Part shown: one piece after another, positions 8,357 through 16,773 of the stretch
How the letters are laid out: every line of letters starts with the position of its first letter
How positions within the stretch are numbered: position 1 is the stretch's first letter
Assembly (NCBI GenBank): GCA_964456525.1
Contig: CAYWAP010000008.1
Span: 1 to 56,483 of the forward strand
Source of the DNA: Onthomonas sp964456525
Lineage (GTDB): Bacteria > Bacillota > Clostridia > Oscillospirales > Oscillospiraceae
Direction: 5' to 3'
DNA length: 56,483 bases
Translations under genes and position numbers: made by a program
The notes under the pieces: generated by a model
The model's input: the letters and a program-made list of their open reading frames with translations, nothing else
Told to the model about the DNA's origin: nothing
The model's database searches: none

Positions 8357-9589
8357 ATGAATCACCAATTGCTGGAGCAGTATGCGCGGCTCATTGTTCG
8401 CACTGGGGCCAATGTGCAGCCGGGACAAAAGGTGGAGATCACCGTCCAGGTGGACCAGGAAGAGCTGGCACGTTTGGTCACCAAAGAGGCCTATGAGGCA
8501 GGTGCGCGCATAGTGGAACTGAAGTGGCAGAGTGACGCAGTGGATTACCTGCACTATCAGTACGCGAAAACAGAGGAGCTGGGCAAGGTTCTGCCCTGGG
8601 AAGAGGCCCGGAGCAAACAGCAGGTGGAAGATCTGCCCGTCCGCATTTTCATTGAGTCCGGCGACCCGGATGCTTTGAAAGGAGTTGACCCGGGTAAGTT
8701 GTCGCAGGTCAGACAAATGCGCCAGAAAGTATTGAAGCAGTACCGGGACGCGCTTGACGGCAAACATCAGTGGGCCATTGCGGCGGCGGCATCCCCCAGC
8801 TGGGCGAAGAAGGTGTTCCCTGACGATGACGAGGCGGCCGCAGTAGAAAAGCTGTGGAAGGCCATCTTTGATTGCGTGTATCTGGACACGGGGCGGGATG
8901 CCGCTGAGGTCTGGGCCGAGCACACCGCATCCATGACGGAAAAGGCCAACTGGCTCAATCAGCAGCAGTTTGTCCGGCTGGAGTACAAAAGTGCCAACGG
9001 TACAGACTTTACCGTCGGCCTGATTCCCGGCGCACGTTGGGATGGGGCGGGCGACATCAACCATACCAACGGCGTATTTTATATCCCCAACATGCCCACG
9101 GAGGAGGTCTTTACCTCGCCTATGAGGGGCGTCTGTGAGGGCACCCTGGTGGCAACCAAGCCGCTGAGCTGGTCCGGCCAGTTAATCGAAGATTTTTCCG
9201 TCACCTACAAAGACGGCAAGGTAGTTTCCTGCCGGGCGAAAAAAGGGGAGGAGACCTTGACCAGGCTGTTTCATATGGATGAAGGCGCCGCTATGCTGGG
9301 CGAGATCGCACTGGTTCCCAAAGAGTCCCCCATCAACCGCTCCGGGCTGCTGTTCTACAACACGCTCTTTGATGAGAACGCCTGCTGCCATGTGGCCGCC
9401 GGGGAAGGCTTCATCGAGGTGTTGGACGGGTTCCTGGACATGACCAAGGAGGAAGCGGTCGCCAGGGGCATCAACGACTCCATCATCCATGTGGACTTCA
9501 TGGTTGGCTCTGAGGACTTATGCATCACCGGTTACTGTGCCGACGGGAGCGCCGTCCCCATCTTCGTGAACGGCACCTGGGCCGACTGA
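8357..9589 (+). CDS. M29-family metal-dependent aminopeptidase
   Basis: A 410-residue cytoplasmic aminopeptidase of the thermophilic M29 family (AmpS/PepS/aminopeptidase T), which removes N-terminal residues from peptides. The N-terminal domain starts LLEQYARLIVRTGANVQPGQ. The C-terminal metal-binding domain shows IPNMPTEEVFTSPMRGVCEG, then GEIALVPKESPI and LLFYNTLFDENACCHVAAG, with a late SIIHVDFMVGS; these carry the Glu, His and Asp metal ligands. ATG at 8357 follows AAAAGAGG. The gene has its own promoter and is followed by two strong hairpins. It converges on an M24 peptidase gene, so two peptide-degrading enzymes share this spot. Confidence 0.93.
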   Translation: MNHQLLEQYARLIVRTGANVQPGQKVEITVQVDQEELARLVTKEAYEAGARIVELKWQSDAVDYLHYQYAKTEELGKVLPWEEARSKQQVEDLPVRIFIESGDPDALKGVDPGKLSQVRQMRQKVLKQYRDALDGKHQWAIAAAASPSWAKKVFPDDDEAAAVEKLWKAIFDCVYLDTGRDAAEVWAEHTASMTEKANWLNQQQFVRLEYKSANGTDFTVGLIPGARWDGAGDINHTNGVFYIPNMPTEEVFTSPMRGVCEGTLVATKPLSWSGQLIEDFSVTYKDGKVVSCRAKKGEETLTRLFHMDEGAAMLGEIALVPKESPINRSGLLFYNTLFDENACCHVAAGEGFIEVLDGFLDMTKEEAVARGINDSIIHVDFMVGSEDLCITGYCADGSAVPIFVNGTWAD

Positions 9590-9620
9590 CCGCTATCTGT
9601 CGTTGCGAGCTATTAAAAAC

Positions 9621-9658
9621 AAAGGCGGAGAGTCTCCGAGATGGGGCTCTCCGCCTTT
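9621..9658. terminator. Terminator hairpin between convergent peptidase genes (1)
   Basis: Perfect 12-base stem: AAAGGCGGAGAG (9621-9632) pairs with CTCTCCGCCTTT (9647-9658). It lies 31 bases after the M29 stop codon. Confidence 0.8.
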
Positions 9659-9683
9659 ATGGTTTTCTACAAAACAGTTGAAC

Positions 9684-9725
9684 AAACTGCCCCGGAAAGG
9701 ATAGGCTTCCTGGGGCAGTTTTCTT
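9684..9725. terminator. Terminator hairpin between convergent peptidase genes (2)
   Basis: AAACTGCCCC (9684-9693) pairs with GGGGCAGTTT (9712-9721), with a further GGAA/TTCC pairing inside, followed by TTTTCTT on the + strand. On the minus strand the upstream A-rich bases give a T-rich tail, so it can also serve the M24 gene. Confidence 0.75.
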
Positions 9726-9763
9726 GTCTCTTGACGCCTTCCCAGCGGCAAGGGACCCGGGGC

Positions 9764-10831
9764 TCAGAGCACAATCAGATCCTTGGGGGATTTGGTCAGA
9801 ACCTCACAGCCCTCCTCCGTCAGGACAATGCAATCCTCAATGCGGACGCCGAATTTTCCGGGCAGGTAGATGCCCGGTTCCGCGGAGACAACGGCCCGAA
9901 CCGGCATAGGATCGTGGTTTGCCGCCCGGAAGCCGGGATTCTCGTGGATTTCAATGCCCAGGCTGTGGCCAAAGCCGTGTCCCATCTTTCCCGCGTAGCC
10001 ATGCTTTGCCAGCACGGCCTCTGCCTGGTTGTGTACATCCGCGCCAATGACGCCAGCCTTTGCCATGGCAATGCAGGAGAGCTGGGCCTCCAGTACGGTG
10101 TTGTAAACATCCACCATCTCGTCTGTGGGCTTGCCCACGGCCACCGTACGGGTCATATCGGAGCAGTAACCTCCGTACAGGCTGCCAAAATCCATGGTCA
10201 CGAACTCTCCCTCCTGGATTTTCTTATCCGAGGGGATGGCGTGGGGCATAGAGCCATTGGGACCGGAGGCCACGATGGCGTCGAAAGAGGGCTTGTATGC
10301 GCCGAACATCATCTGATAGTAGGTCAACTTCGCGGCGATCTCTTTTTCGGTGACGCCGGGTTTGATGTCCTCCAGGATGGCGGTGAAAGCCCGGTCCGTG
10401 ATCTCCTGGCTCTTGCGCATCAGCGCCAACTCTTCGTCATTCTTTTGCGCGCGCAGATCCAGCAACAGCTTGTTGGCCGGGATGAACTGCGTGTCCTCGG
10501 AGAAACTCTGCTGCAAAGCCTGGAAATCGGCGACGCTGATGTAGGCATCTTCAAAACCGACCTTTTTGGCTCCCAGGTCTCCACACACCCCGGCGGCCCA
10601 AACGGCGTGGCCCTCGTTACCGCGCATGTGAATGTCGCAGCCGGTGACCTGCTTTTGGGCGACTTCAATGTAGCGGGAGTCGGTGGAGTAATAGCAGCCC
10701 TTGCCCGTGACGAGGACATAGCCCTCTCCCTGCAAGCCGATGGAATAGTATTCACCGGGGGCGCTGGTGATGAGCATGGCATCCAATTGGTACTCCGGCA
10801 GTTTGGCTGCGATCTGTTTCAAATGATTCAT
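9764..10831 (-). CDS. M24-family Xaa-Pro dipeptidase/aminopeptidase
   Basis: A 355-residue creatinase-fold peptidase that cleaves Xaa-Pro bonds in the cytoplasm. The N-terminal domain (about 1-120) starts MNHLKQIAAKLPEYQLDAML. The catalytic 'pita-bread' domain has the metal ligands in order: VTMDFGSLYGGYCSDMTRTV (two Asp), GHGFGHSLGIEIHENPGF (His), SAEPGIYLPG (Glu) and GVRIEDCIVL (Glu). ATG at 10831 follows AAAGGGG. It converges with the M29 aminopeptidase gene across two terminators. Confidence 0.93.
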   Translation of the reverse strand: MNHLKQIAAKLPEYQLDAMLITSAPGEYYSIGLQGEGYVLVTGKGCYYSTDSRYIEVAQKQVTGCDIHMRGNEGHAVWAAGVCGDLGAKKVGFEDAYISVADFQALQQSFSEDTQFIPANKLLLDLRAQKNDEELALMRKSQEITDRAFTAILEDIKPGVTEKEIAAKLTYYQMMFGAYKPSFDAIVASGPNGSMPHAIPSDKKIQEGEFVTMDFGSLYGGYCSDMTRTVAVGKPTDEMVDVYNTVLEAQLSCIAMAKAGVIGADVHNQAEAVLAKHGYAGKMGHGFGHSLGIEIHENPGFRAANHDPMPVRAVVSAEPGIYLPGKFGVRIEDCIVLTEEGCEVLTKSPKDLIVL

Positions 10832-10852
10832 TGCAAATATCCCCTTTGGTTA

Positions 10853-10880
10853 TTTATATATGCGATCTTTTACAGCGTAA
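10853..10880 (-). promoter_or_regulatory. Possible promoter of the M24 peptidase gene
   Basis: On the minus strand TTACGC (10880-10875), a 16-base spacer and TATAAA (10858-10853) lie just upstream of the ribosome site. The match is moderate only. Confidence 0.4.
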
Positions 10881-10897
10881 GGAATCTGAGATCGTTC

Positions 10898-11758
10898 CTA
10901 CGCCAATAAATCCCTGTAAATTTTTTTCATGGTCAGAGCGTCCTCGCTCTGGGTTCCGGCGGACTCGCAGATAAAGGTCGGGCTCCAGCCCCGGCGTGCC
11001 ACAGCCCTTGCCAGGGGCGCAAAATCCGGACCATAGCCCTGAGAATCGTCGAAGGTCAAGTGGCATTTTTCTCCGCCCTTTGGCGTAAACATGATGTGAG
11101 AGAAGTGGCTGTGGAAGGTGGAGGCGCGCTCCTGGCCCAAAACTTCTTCGATGCGATCCAGCATCTCTTCGCAGGCTTGTTCGCCATCCAATGCCCCCAG
11201 AGAGCGCGCATACAAATGGCCAAAGTCCACGCAGGGGGTCAGCCGCTCGTCCAGCGTACACAGCTCCAGCACCTCATCCAGATCGCCCAGCTGGCCGATC
11301 TTTCCCATGGTCTCCGGGCAGAGAACCCGGTCCCCATAGCCCATGTCGTCGCACACGGCGATGGATTGGCGCAGCGTCTCCCTGGCGATGTCCAGGGCCT
11401 CTCTTCGGCTGCGCTTCATCGGCGCGCCCGTATGAATCACAATGCGCCGGGCGCCCAACCACTGCGCCACTTGGCAGGAGGCGGTGATGTAACCGATGGT
11501 CTTTTTCCGCATGTCCGCGTCCGGATTGGCCAGATTGATGAAGTAGGGCGCGTGAAGGGACATTTGAATGCCTGCCGCCGCAGCATTCGCACCGATCCGG
11601 CGGGCGGTTTTCTCACCCACGTGGATTCCCTTGCCGCATTGGTACTCATAGGCGTCCAGCCCGATAGACGCCAGCCATTCAGGGGCGTCTGCGCTGGATT
11701 TGCTGATGGTTTTGGTGAATGTCTCGGAATTGCCCGCCACGCCAAAATGTGCCGACAT
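10898..11758 (-). CDS. nfo: Deoxyribonuclease IV (AP endonuclease, TIM barrel)
   Basis: A 286-residue zinc-dependent endonuclease IV that nicks DNA at abasic sites in base-excision repair. It begins with a FGVAGNSETF segment. Family blocks present are MSLHAPYFINLANPD (His ligand), RRIVIHTGA, VLCPETMGKIGQLGDLDEVL (Glu ligand), TPCVDFGHLYARS (Asp and His), HSHFSHIMFT and HLTFDDSQG. The last block, IFCESAG-like TFICESAGTQSEDA, holds the final Glu. ATG at 11758 follows GGAGAG. It lies 15 bases downstream of yqeG and is probably co-transcribed with it. Confidence 0.94.
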   Translation of the reverse strand: MSAHFGVAGNSETFTKTISKSSADAPEWLASIGLDAYEYQCGKGIHVGEKTARRIGANAAAAGIQMSLHAPYFINLANPDADMRKKTIGYITASCQVAQWLGARRIVIHTGAPMKRSRREALDIARETLRQSIAVCDDMGYGDRVLCPETMGKIGQLGDLDEVLELCTLDERLTPCVDFGHLYARSLGALDGEQACEEMLDRIEEVLGQERASTFHSHFSHIMFTPKGGEKCHLTFDDSQGYGPDFAPLARAVARRGWSPTFICESAGTQSEDALTMKKIYRDLLA

Positions 11759-11773
11759 AAGGTCTCTCCGTTT

Positions 11774-12280
11774 CTAAATTCTCTCGCCCCGAATCCGGCA
11801 CAAAAGGCGGAATGGGGCTTCCAGCCCATAGCGGATTTTCCGAAAAGCGCTGTCCAATGCGATGGCGCGGACATAGATGCCCGCCCGGATATGGGCGTTG
11901 TGGGCCCCCCAGATGTCCGTAAAGATCTGATCGCCGAGCATAATGGTTTCCTCGGGCTGGCAGCCGCACCGCTCCATGGCGAGATGGAAGCTGTGGGGCT
12001 GGGGTTTGGAGGCGTGAGAGATGTAATCCACAAACCCCGTACAGAACCGCCGGGAACGCCAGGGCTTGCGTCCATTGGAGAGGACGAACAAAATCATCCC
12101 CCGCGCCTGGATGTTCTCCTTCCAGGCCAGCAAGGCCCCGTCCGGCTCGGGCTGTTTGTATCGGGCGATGGTATTGTCCAGATCGGCGAGAATCAAACGG
12201 ACGCCTTTTGCATATAAATCATCCAGATCCAGCTCGTAAACGCTGTTTACCATTTTGTCAGGAATCAGGGGAAAGGGCAT
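11774..12280 (-). CDS. yqeG: YqeG-family HAD phosphatase (HAD IIIA)
   Basis: With ATG at 12280 (after GAGGTAC) the protein has 168 residues, the usual YqeG length. An in-frame ATG at 12382 would add 34 residues unlike the family. Motif I is LADLDNTIARY at about 31-41, with the nucleophile and acid Asp. IMLGDQIFTDIWGAH is the motif III/IV block, and LFVLSNGRK holds motif II. HAD IIIA members of this type are phosphatases related to mitochondrial PGP phosphatase. The physiological substrate here is not shown. It is the first gene of a two-gene unit with nfo. Confidence 0.88.
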   Translation of the reverse strand: MPFPLIPDKMVNSVYELDLDDLYAKGVRLILADLDNTIARYKQPEPDGALLAWKENIQARGMILFVLSNGRKPWRSRRFCTGFVDYISHASKPQPHSFHLAMERCGCQPEETIMLGDQIFTDIWGAHNAHIRAGIYVRAIALDSAFRKIRYGLEAPFRLLCRIRGERI

Positions 12281-12428
12281 AGGGGAGTACCTCGCTGCTG
12301 TATTGTCTCCTTCTTCCAGCCTTCCAACGGGGCAGGGCATGCACCCTTCCCGCCGCCCGGCTGTGGGCTTATGGGGCTTCACCCATTGCGGAAAGAAAGG
12401 AATCTTTTGAGACCGCTTCTATCCAGTT

Positions 12429-12457
12429 ATTATAGCACCGAATCAGAACATCGACAA
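12429..12457 (-). promoter_or_regulatory. Sigma-A promoter for yqeG-nfo
   Basis: On the minus strand TTGTCG (12457-12452), a 17-base spacer and TATAAT (12434-12429). Transcription from here would give a leader of about 140 bases before the yqeG ATG at 12280. Confidence 0.6.
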
Positions 12458-12468
12458 GGGGTGATTGT

Positions 12469-13233
12469 TTGGAAAAAACCGACTTTCCCCGGCTTTTGAT
12501 GGCCGCAACGCCCGATCAGGTGGGAAACATCCATATGCCCGGGGCAGTCGTGGCCCACATGACCTACCGGGTAGAAAACGGCCCGAAACTGTACCGCTCA
12601 GTGGCAGCGGATCAAATTCATGGCGGCGTCCTCATGGCGGATAACCTGCACCTCAACCAGATCGGCAGCAGCAGTTTTTTCTGCCGTCAAGTGGTTCGTG
12701 AATGCCGGGCCAGAGGGGCCGAGGGCTTCCTCGCCAACTGGTGCGGGAGACCTTCGCCGGAGATGGCACGGCTCACAACCGATCTGGCCCGGGCGATGGA
12801 GAACGCCAGATTGTCCCTGTGGGTGCCGGAGACCTATGCCAAATGCGCCCCAGCGGCCTATGTCCTGATCTCCTCCGCCATTTCCGGCGGAACACTGAAG
12901 GCCCGGATCACGGATGCAAAGAACGCATATGGAGCGGAGCGGGTGACGCTCTGCGTGGAGCGCGTCGCCGAGGACTTTGTCATGCCTGCCCCCACCGGCA
13001 GCGGGGTTGCGCTGACGCCGGAGGGGCTGAATGGGTTGATGAAGCGGATTCACCCCTCTGTTTATTACTCCGCCGAACTGTGCGCGCACTATTTCACCTA
13101 TGGCGATGGGGGAAAGGTTCACTTTGTGCTCTTTGACAACCAGGGCAGCATACGCAAAAAACTGTCCATGGCCAAACAGCTGGGGGTTCAACAGGCGGTT
13201 GTGATGTGGGAGGAATTTTCCAGCCTCTCCTGA
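12469..13233 (+). CDS. Unknown protein with a GH18-like (chitinase-fold) C-terminal half
   Basis: I do not recognise a named family with certainty. The start is TTG at 12469, supported by AAGGGG at 12456-12461; 254 residues, no signal peptide or membrane segment. The C-terminal part, VHFVLFDNQGSIRKKLSMAK followed by GVQQAVVMWEE, resembles the end of glycoside hydrolase 18 barrels (tyr/phe-D-x-x-S-x-x-x-K ... G-x-x-x-W). GAEGFLANWCG sits where the GH18 DxxDxDxE catalytic strand would be, but the acidic residues are absent. If the fold call is right it is a non-catalytic barrel, or acts differently. It is transcribed divergently from yqeG. Confidence 0.6.
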   Translation: MEKTDFPRLLMAATPDQVGNIHMPGAVVAHMTYRVENGPKLYRSVAADQIHGGVLMADNLHLNQIGSSSFFCRQVVRECRARGAEGFLANWCGRPSPEMARLTTDLARAMENARLSLWVPETYAKCAPAAYVLISSAISGGTLKARITDAKNAYGAERVTLCVERVAEDFVMPAPTGSGVALTPEGLNGLMKRIHPSVYYSAELCAHYFTYGDGGKVHFVLFDNQGSIRKKLSMAKQLGVQQAVVMWEEFSSLS

Positions 13234-13245
13234 GATACCCTCATA

Positions 13246-13284
13246 GGATAAAAAGAAAGTCCCCTGTACATCGCACAGGGGACT
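13246..13284 (-). terminator. Terminator of rpsU
   Basis: Perfect 10-base stem AGTCCCCTGT (13258-13267) with ACAGGGGACT (13275-13284). On the minus strand it is followed by a T-rich tail (complement of AAAAAGAAA). It may also stop the converging gene at 12469-13233. Confidence 0.8.
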
Positions 13285-13302
13285 CGAACACGTACTCTTT
13301 TC

Positions 13303-13485
13303 TTAGTAATAACGCTTACGGTTCTTTCGCGCAGCCTCAGACTTTTTACGACGCTTTACGCTGGGGCTTTCATAGCACTCACGTTTACGAACCTCGGCGA
13401 GGACGCCAGACTTAGCGCAACTACGCTTGAAACGCTTCAGAGCACTATCCAGAGATTCACCATCTCTGACTCGGACTTCAGCCAT
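13303..13485 (-). CDS. rpsU: 30S ribosomal protein S21
   Basis: A 60-residue basic protein starting MAEVRVRDGESLDSALKRFK and ending in an Arg/Lys-rich tail (KNRKRYY), the standard S21 pattern. S21 sits on the 30S platform and helps mRNA base pairing at initiation. ATG at 13485 is preceded by GGAGGG; a longer frame to 13578 runs into the promoter region. It has its own promoter and terminator. Confidence 0.97.
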   Translation of the reverse strand: MAEVRVRDGESLDSALKRFKRSCAKSGVLAEVRKRECYESPSVKRRKKSEAARKNRKRYY

Positions 13486-13567
13486 TCTATTTTCCCTCCC
13501 TCCGAATATGCCCAGGGAGTCTTGGACAAGGGCACAGCAAACCATGCGACATGGTCTTATACATAAT

Positions 13568-13596
13568 ATATTAATCACTGATTGTCAATTTGTCAA
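13568..13596 (-). promoter_or_regulatory. Promoter of rpsU
   Basis: Minus-strand TTGACA (13596-13591), a 17-base spacer and TAATAT (13573-13568). A second TTGACA lies eight bases further on (13588-13583), so two overlapping start sites are possible. Confidence 0.6.
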
Positions 13597-13731
13597 GTAA
13601 TAATCCAGCAGATTCTGTGAAATTTTCCCCGGACAAACGCTTGTTTTTGTATTTTTTTCGGGAAACGTAATGTTTTTTGGAAACTTCGGCGTCAGATCAG
13701 GCAGAATGGTGCAAAATGCATAAACAGACCA

Positions 13732-16185
13732 TCATTTAAAAATCAGGTTGACAATCTTGACATTGCCGGTTTTCTTATCCCGGACAACGATCTGCTTTAC
13801 CAGCTTTTTGCCCTCCGCGTATTTCTGAATCTTAGAGTCTGCCAGAGCGGCGCTGACCACAGCGCTGTCATCTGCGTCAACGGCCACCACGATGTTGGCA
13901 CGAACCTTACCGGCCACCTGAACCGCCAGCTGGACGGTGGATGCCAGGGTCTTGGACTCGTCGTATTCGGGCCAAGGCTGATTTGCGATCATGCCTTCCT
14001 CCGAGAAGCCCATATTTTCCCACATTTCCTCACAGATATGGGGGGCGATGGGGCTGAGCATGAGAATCAGGGCCTTCATATCGCCCTTGGTGCAGCCGTT
14101 TGCATAGAAGTCATTGACCAGAGACATCAGGGTTGCAATGGCGGTGTTGAACTTCATGGCCTCAATATCCTCATTGACCTTCTTGATGGCCTTGTGGATG
14201 TTGGCCACGTTCTCCTGAGAGTACTCCAGGGAAGGGGTGCAGGTTTCGTGCAGGTTCCAGACCCGGTCCAGAAAACGCTTGCAGCCTGCCACAGCCTTGG
14301 GCGACCATGCGGCGGCCTTGGCGAAGTCGCCAATGAACATAATGTAGGTGCGCATTGTGTCCGCACCATACTCCGCGATTACATCGTTGGGGTTGACCAC
14401 GTTCCCCCGGCTTTTGGACATCTTAATGCCGCCCTCGCCCAGAATCATGCCGTGGGCGGTCCGCTTTTTATAAGGCTCTGCATTGGGCACCACGCCAATA
14501 TCATACAGGAAGTTGTTCCAAAAACGGCTGTAGAGCAGATGCAGCGTGGTGTGCTCCATCCCGCCGTTGTACCAGTCGACCTGTCCCCAATAATCCAGCG
14601 CCTCTTTGGAGGCAATGCCGGTGGTGCAGCCGGGATCTTCATAGCGCAGGAAATACCAGGAGGAACCGGCCCACTGGGGCATGGTGTCCGTCTCACGCTT
14701 CGCCGGGCCGCCGCAGCAGGGGCAGGTGGTGTTGACCCAGTCGGTCATGGCGGACAGCGGGGACTCCCCGTCGTCCGTTGTCTCATAGGACTGCACTTCG
14801 GGCAGCAGCAGGGGCAGCTGGTCCTCCGGCAGGGCCACATAGCCGCACTTCTCGCACTCCACGATGGGGATGGGCTCGCCCCAATAGCGCTGGCGGGAGA
14901 AGACCCAGTCGCGCAGTTTATAGTTGACCTTGGCATGGCCCAGATGATTGGCCTCCAGGAATTCCACCATAGCGGCCTTTGCTTCCTCCACGGTCTTTCC
15001 GTTCAGGAAGCCGGAGTTGACCAGGACGCCTGTGGCCACGTCGGTAAAGGCCTCTTTGCTCAGATCGACCAGATCACCTTCCGCGCTGGCGACGACCTGG
15101 ATAATGGGCAAATGAAACACCTGCGCGAACTCGAAGTCCCGGGAGTCGTGAGCGGGAACGGCCATAATGGCGCCCGTTCCATAGGTTGCCAGGACGTAGT
15201 CAGAGATGAAGATGGGGATCTCGGTGTTGTTCACCGGGTTAATCGCCTTGACGCCCTTCAGGAGGACACCAGTCTTTTCCTTTGCCAGTTCCGTGCGTTC
15301 AAAATCCGACTTGGTGGCAGCCTTCTGGACATATGCCTGCACCTCGTCATAATTTTCGATCTTGCCGGCCCATTTGGTGACATAGGCGTGCTCAGGGGCA
15401 ATTACCATATAAGTTGCGCCAAACAGGGTGTCGCAGCGGGTGGTATAGACGGTGAGGACATCGCCCTCGGTGGTCTGAAAATTGACCTCAGCGCCGGTGG
15501 AGCGGCCAATCCAGTTTTTCTGCTGGGTGGCGATGCGGGGGATATAGTCCACCGTGTCCAAGCCGTCGATCAGTCTCTGTGCATACTCCGTAATTTTCAG
15601 CATCCACTGGCTCTTCTCCTTGTGGATGACCTCGCTGCCGCAGCGCTCGCACACGCCGTTGACAACTTCCTCATTTGCTAGCACGCATTTACAGCTGGTG
15701 CACCAGTTCACGGGCATGGAGGCCTTGTAAGCCAGTCCCTTTTTGAACAGCTGCAGGAAAATCCACTGCGTCCAGTGATAGTACGCGGGATCCGTGGTGT
15801 TGATTTCCCGATCCCAGTCGAAGGAGTAACCCAGCATCTCCAGCTGTTTGTGGAAACTTTTGATATTTTTCTCCGTCACAACGGCTGGATGAATGTGATT
15901 TTTAATGGCATAGTTTTCGGTGGGCAGACCAAATGCGTCATACCCAATGGGGAACAACACATTATAGCCATCCATGCGCTTCTTCCGGGCGATTACGTCC
16001 ATAGCGGTGTAGGGACGGGCATGTCCCACGTGCAGGCCCTGGCCGGAGGGATAGGGGAACTCCACCAGGCCATACCACTTGGGGCGGGTGGTATCTCCCG
16101 TGACGGCGCGGAAGGTCTTGGTTTCCTTCCATTTTTCCTGCCATTTCTTCTCAATGGCGCTGAAATCGTACTTCAACGGTATCAC
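13732..16185 (-). CDS. leuS: Leucyl-tRNA synthetase
   Basis: A class I aminoacyl-tRNA synthetase that charges tRNA-Leu. 817 residues, normal for bacterial LeuRS. HVGHARPYTAMDVIARKKRM holds the HIGH-type signature near residue 53, a zinc-like CTSCKCVLANEEVVNGVCERC segment lies near 165, and the large editing insert contains YTTRCDTLFGATYMVIAPEH. GGIKMSKSRGNVVNP is the KMSKS loop. The start is GTG at 16185 after AAAGGA; no closer ATG fits. No T-box leader is visible in the 97 bases upstream, so it is probably transcribed with rsfS and the nadD-yqeK gene. Confidence 0.98.
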   Translation of the reverse strand: MIPLKYDFSAIEKKWQEKWKETKTFRAVTGDTTRPKWYGLVEFPYPSGQGLHVGHARPYTAMDVIARKKRMDGYNVLFPIGYDAFGLPTENYAIKNHIHPAVVTEKNIKSFHKQLEMLGYSFDWDREINTTDPAYYHWTQWIFLQLFKKGLAYKASMPVNWCTSCKCVLANEEVVNGVCERCGSEVIHKEKSQWMLKITEYAQRLIDGLDTVDYIPRIATQQKNWIGRSTGAEVNFQTTEGDVLTVYTTRCDTLFGATYMVIAPEHAYVTKWAGKIENYDEVQAYVQKAATKSDFERTELAKEKTGVLLKGVKAINPVNNTEIPIFISDYVLATYGTGAIMAVPAHDSRDFEFAQVFHLPIIQVVASAEGDLVDLSKEAFTDVATGVLVNSGFLNGKTVEEAKAAMVEFLEANHLGHAKVNYKLRDWVFSRQRYWGEPIPIVECEKCGYVALPEDQLPLLLPEVQSYETTDDGESPLSAMTDWVNTTCPCCGGPAKRETDTMPQWAGSSWYFLRYEDPGCTTGIASKEALDYWGQVDWYNGGMEHTTLHLLYSRFWNNFLYDIGVVPNAEPYKKRTAHGMILGEGGIKMSKSRGNVVNPNDVIAEYGADTMRTYIMFIGDFAKAAAWSPKAVAGCKRFLDRVWNLHETCTPSLEYSQENVANIHKAIKKVNEDIEAMKFNTAIATLMSLVNDFYANGCTKGDMKALILMLSPIAPHICEEMWENMGFSEEGMIANQPWPEYDESKTLASTVQLAVQVAGKVRANIVVAVDADDSAVVSAALADSKIQKYAEGKKLVKQIVVRDKKTGNVKIVNLIFK

Positions 16186-16282
16186 TCTTTCCTTTTATAA
16201 CAAATCTTTGACGAGGTGCGCTCTCGCATTACCCGTCTCTTTGGGAACCGGCATAGAAAATAGAATGTACCCGTCCCCAAAA

Positions 16283-16651
16283 TCATTCCTGGGTTTTGGG
16301 CAACAGGGTCTCAACATCTACAGTTCCGGCGTCTCTCCACAGGCGGTCCAGAGCGTAGAACTCCCGTTCCTCGGGCAGGAACAGGTGTACAATCACGCTG
16401 CTGAAGTCCAGTGCCACCCAGCCGCTGTCCCGCTCGCCCTCAACGCTGTAAGGGGCTTCGCCCAGCTGCTCCGCCGCGACCTGACACTCCTCGGACAGGG
16501 TCTTCAGCTGCGTGGTGGAGTGGGCGGTCGCCATCACGAAGTATTCTGCCAGGGTTGTCACATCCGCTGTGTGCAGCACCTCGATCTGAGACCCCCGCTT
16601 TTTATCAATCGCCGCCACAATGGCAGAGACAAGCTCTAACGATTCGGCCAT
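16283..16651 (-). CDS. rsfS: Ribosomal silencing factor RsfS
   Basis: A 122-residue protein of the RsfS/Iojap family, which binds L14 on the 50S subunit and blocks subunit joining when nutrients are short. Family blocks are KRGSQIEVLHTADVTTLAEY, FVMATAHSTTQLKTL and a C-terminal DSGWVALDFSSVIVHLF followed by REFYALDRLW. ATG at 16651 follows AAGGAGA. It lies directly downstream of nadD-yqeK, the usual Firmicutes order nadD-yqeK-rsfS. Confidence 0.95.
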   Translation of the reverse strand: MAESLELVSAIVAAIDKKRGSQIEVLHTADVTTLAEYFVMATAHSTTQLKTLSEECQVAAEQLGEAPYSVEGERDSGWVALDFSSVIVHLFLPEEREFYALDRLWRDAGTVDVETLLPKTQE

Positions 16652-16773
16652 ATCTTTCTTGTTCTCCTTTTCGGCATATATAGTTCTATAGATAGATTGT
16701 GCTGCGTTTCAGCCCGGCAGGGGAGCCTGTCCCAGTGCCGGGAACGCGTCCGCACAACCATAGCGGCGCAACC

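Noticed and set aside
9641..10909. Open frame of 422 codons on the + strand over the M24 peptidase
   Set aside because: It overlaps a complete peptidase gene with all metal ligands and also runs through the terminator hairpins.
13258..13300. Sequence with GACTCGAAC resembling a tRNA T-arm
   Set aside because: It is the terminator hairpin of rpsU; no acceptor stem or anticodon arm can be drawn.
14038..15681. Open frame of 547 codons antisense to leuS
   Set aside because: LeuRS on the other strand explains the region completely.
16186..16282. T-box leader for leuS
   Set aside because: Only 97 bases separate rsfS and leuS and no T-box consensus or antiterminator is seen.
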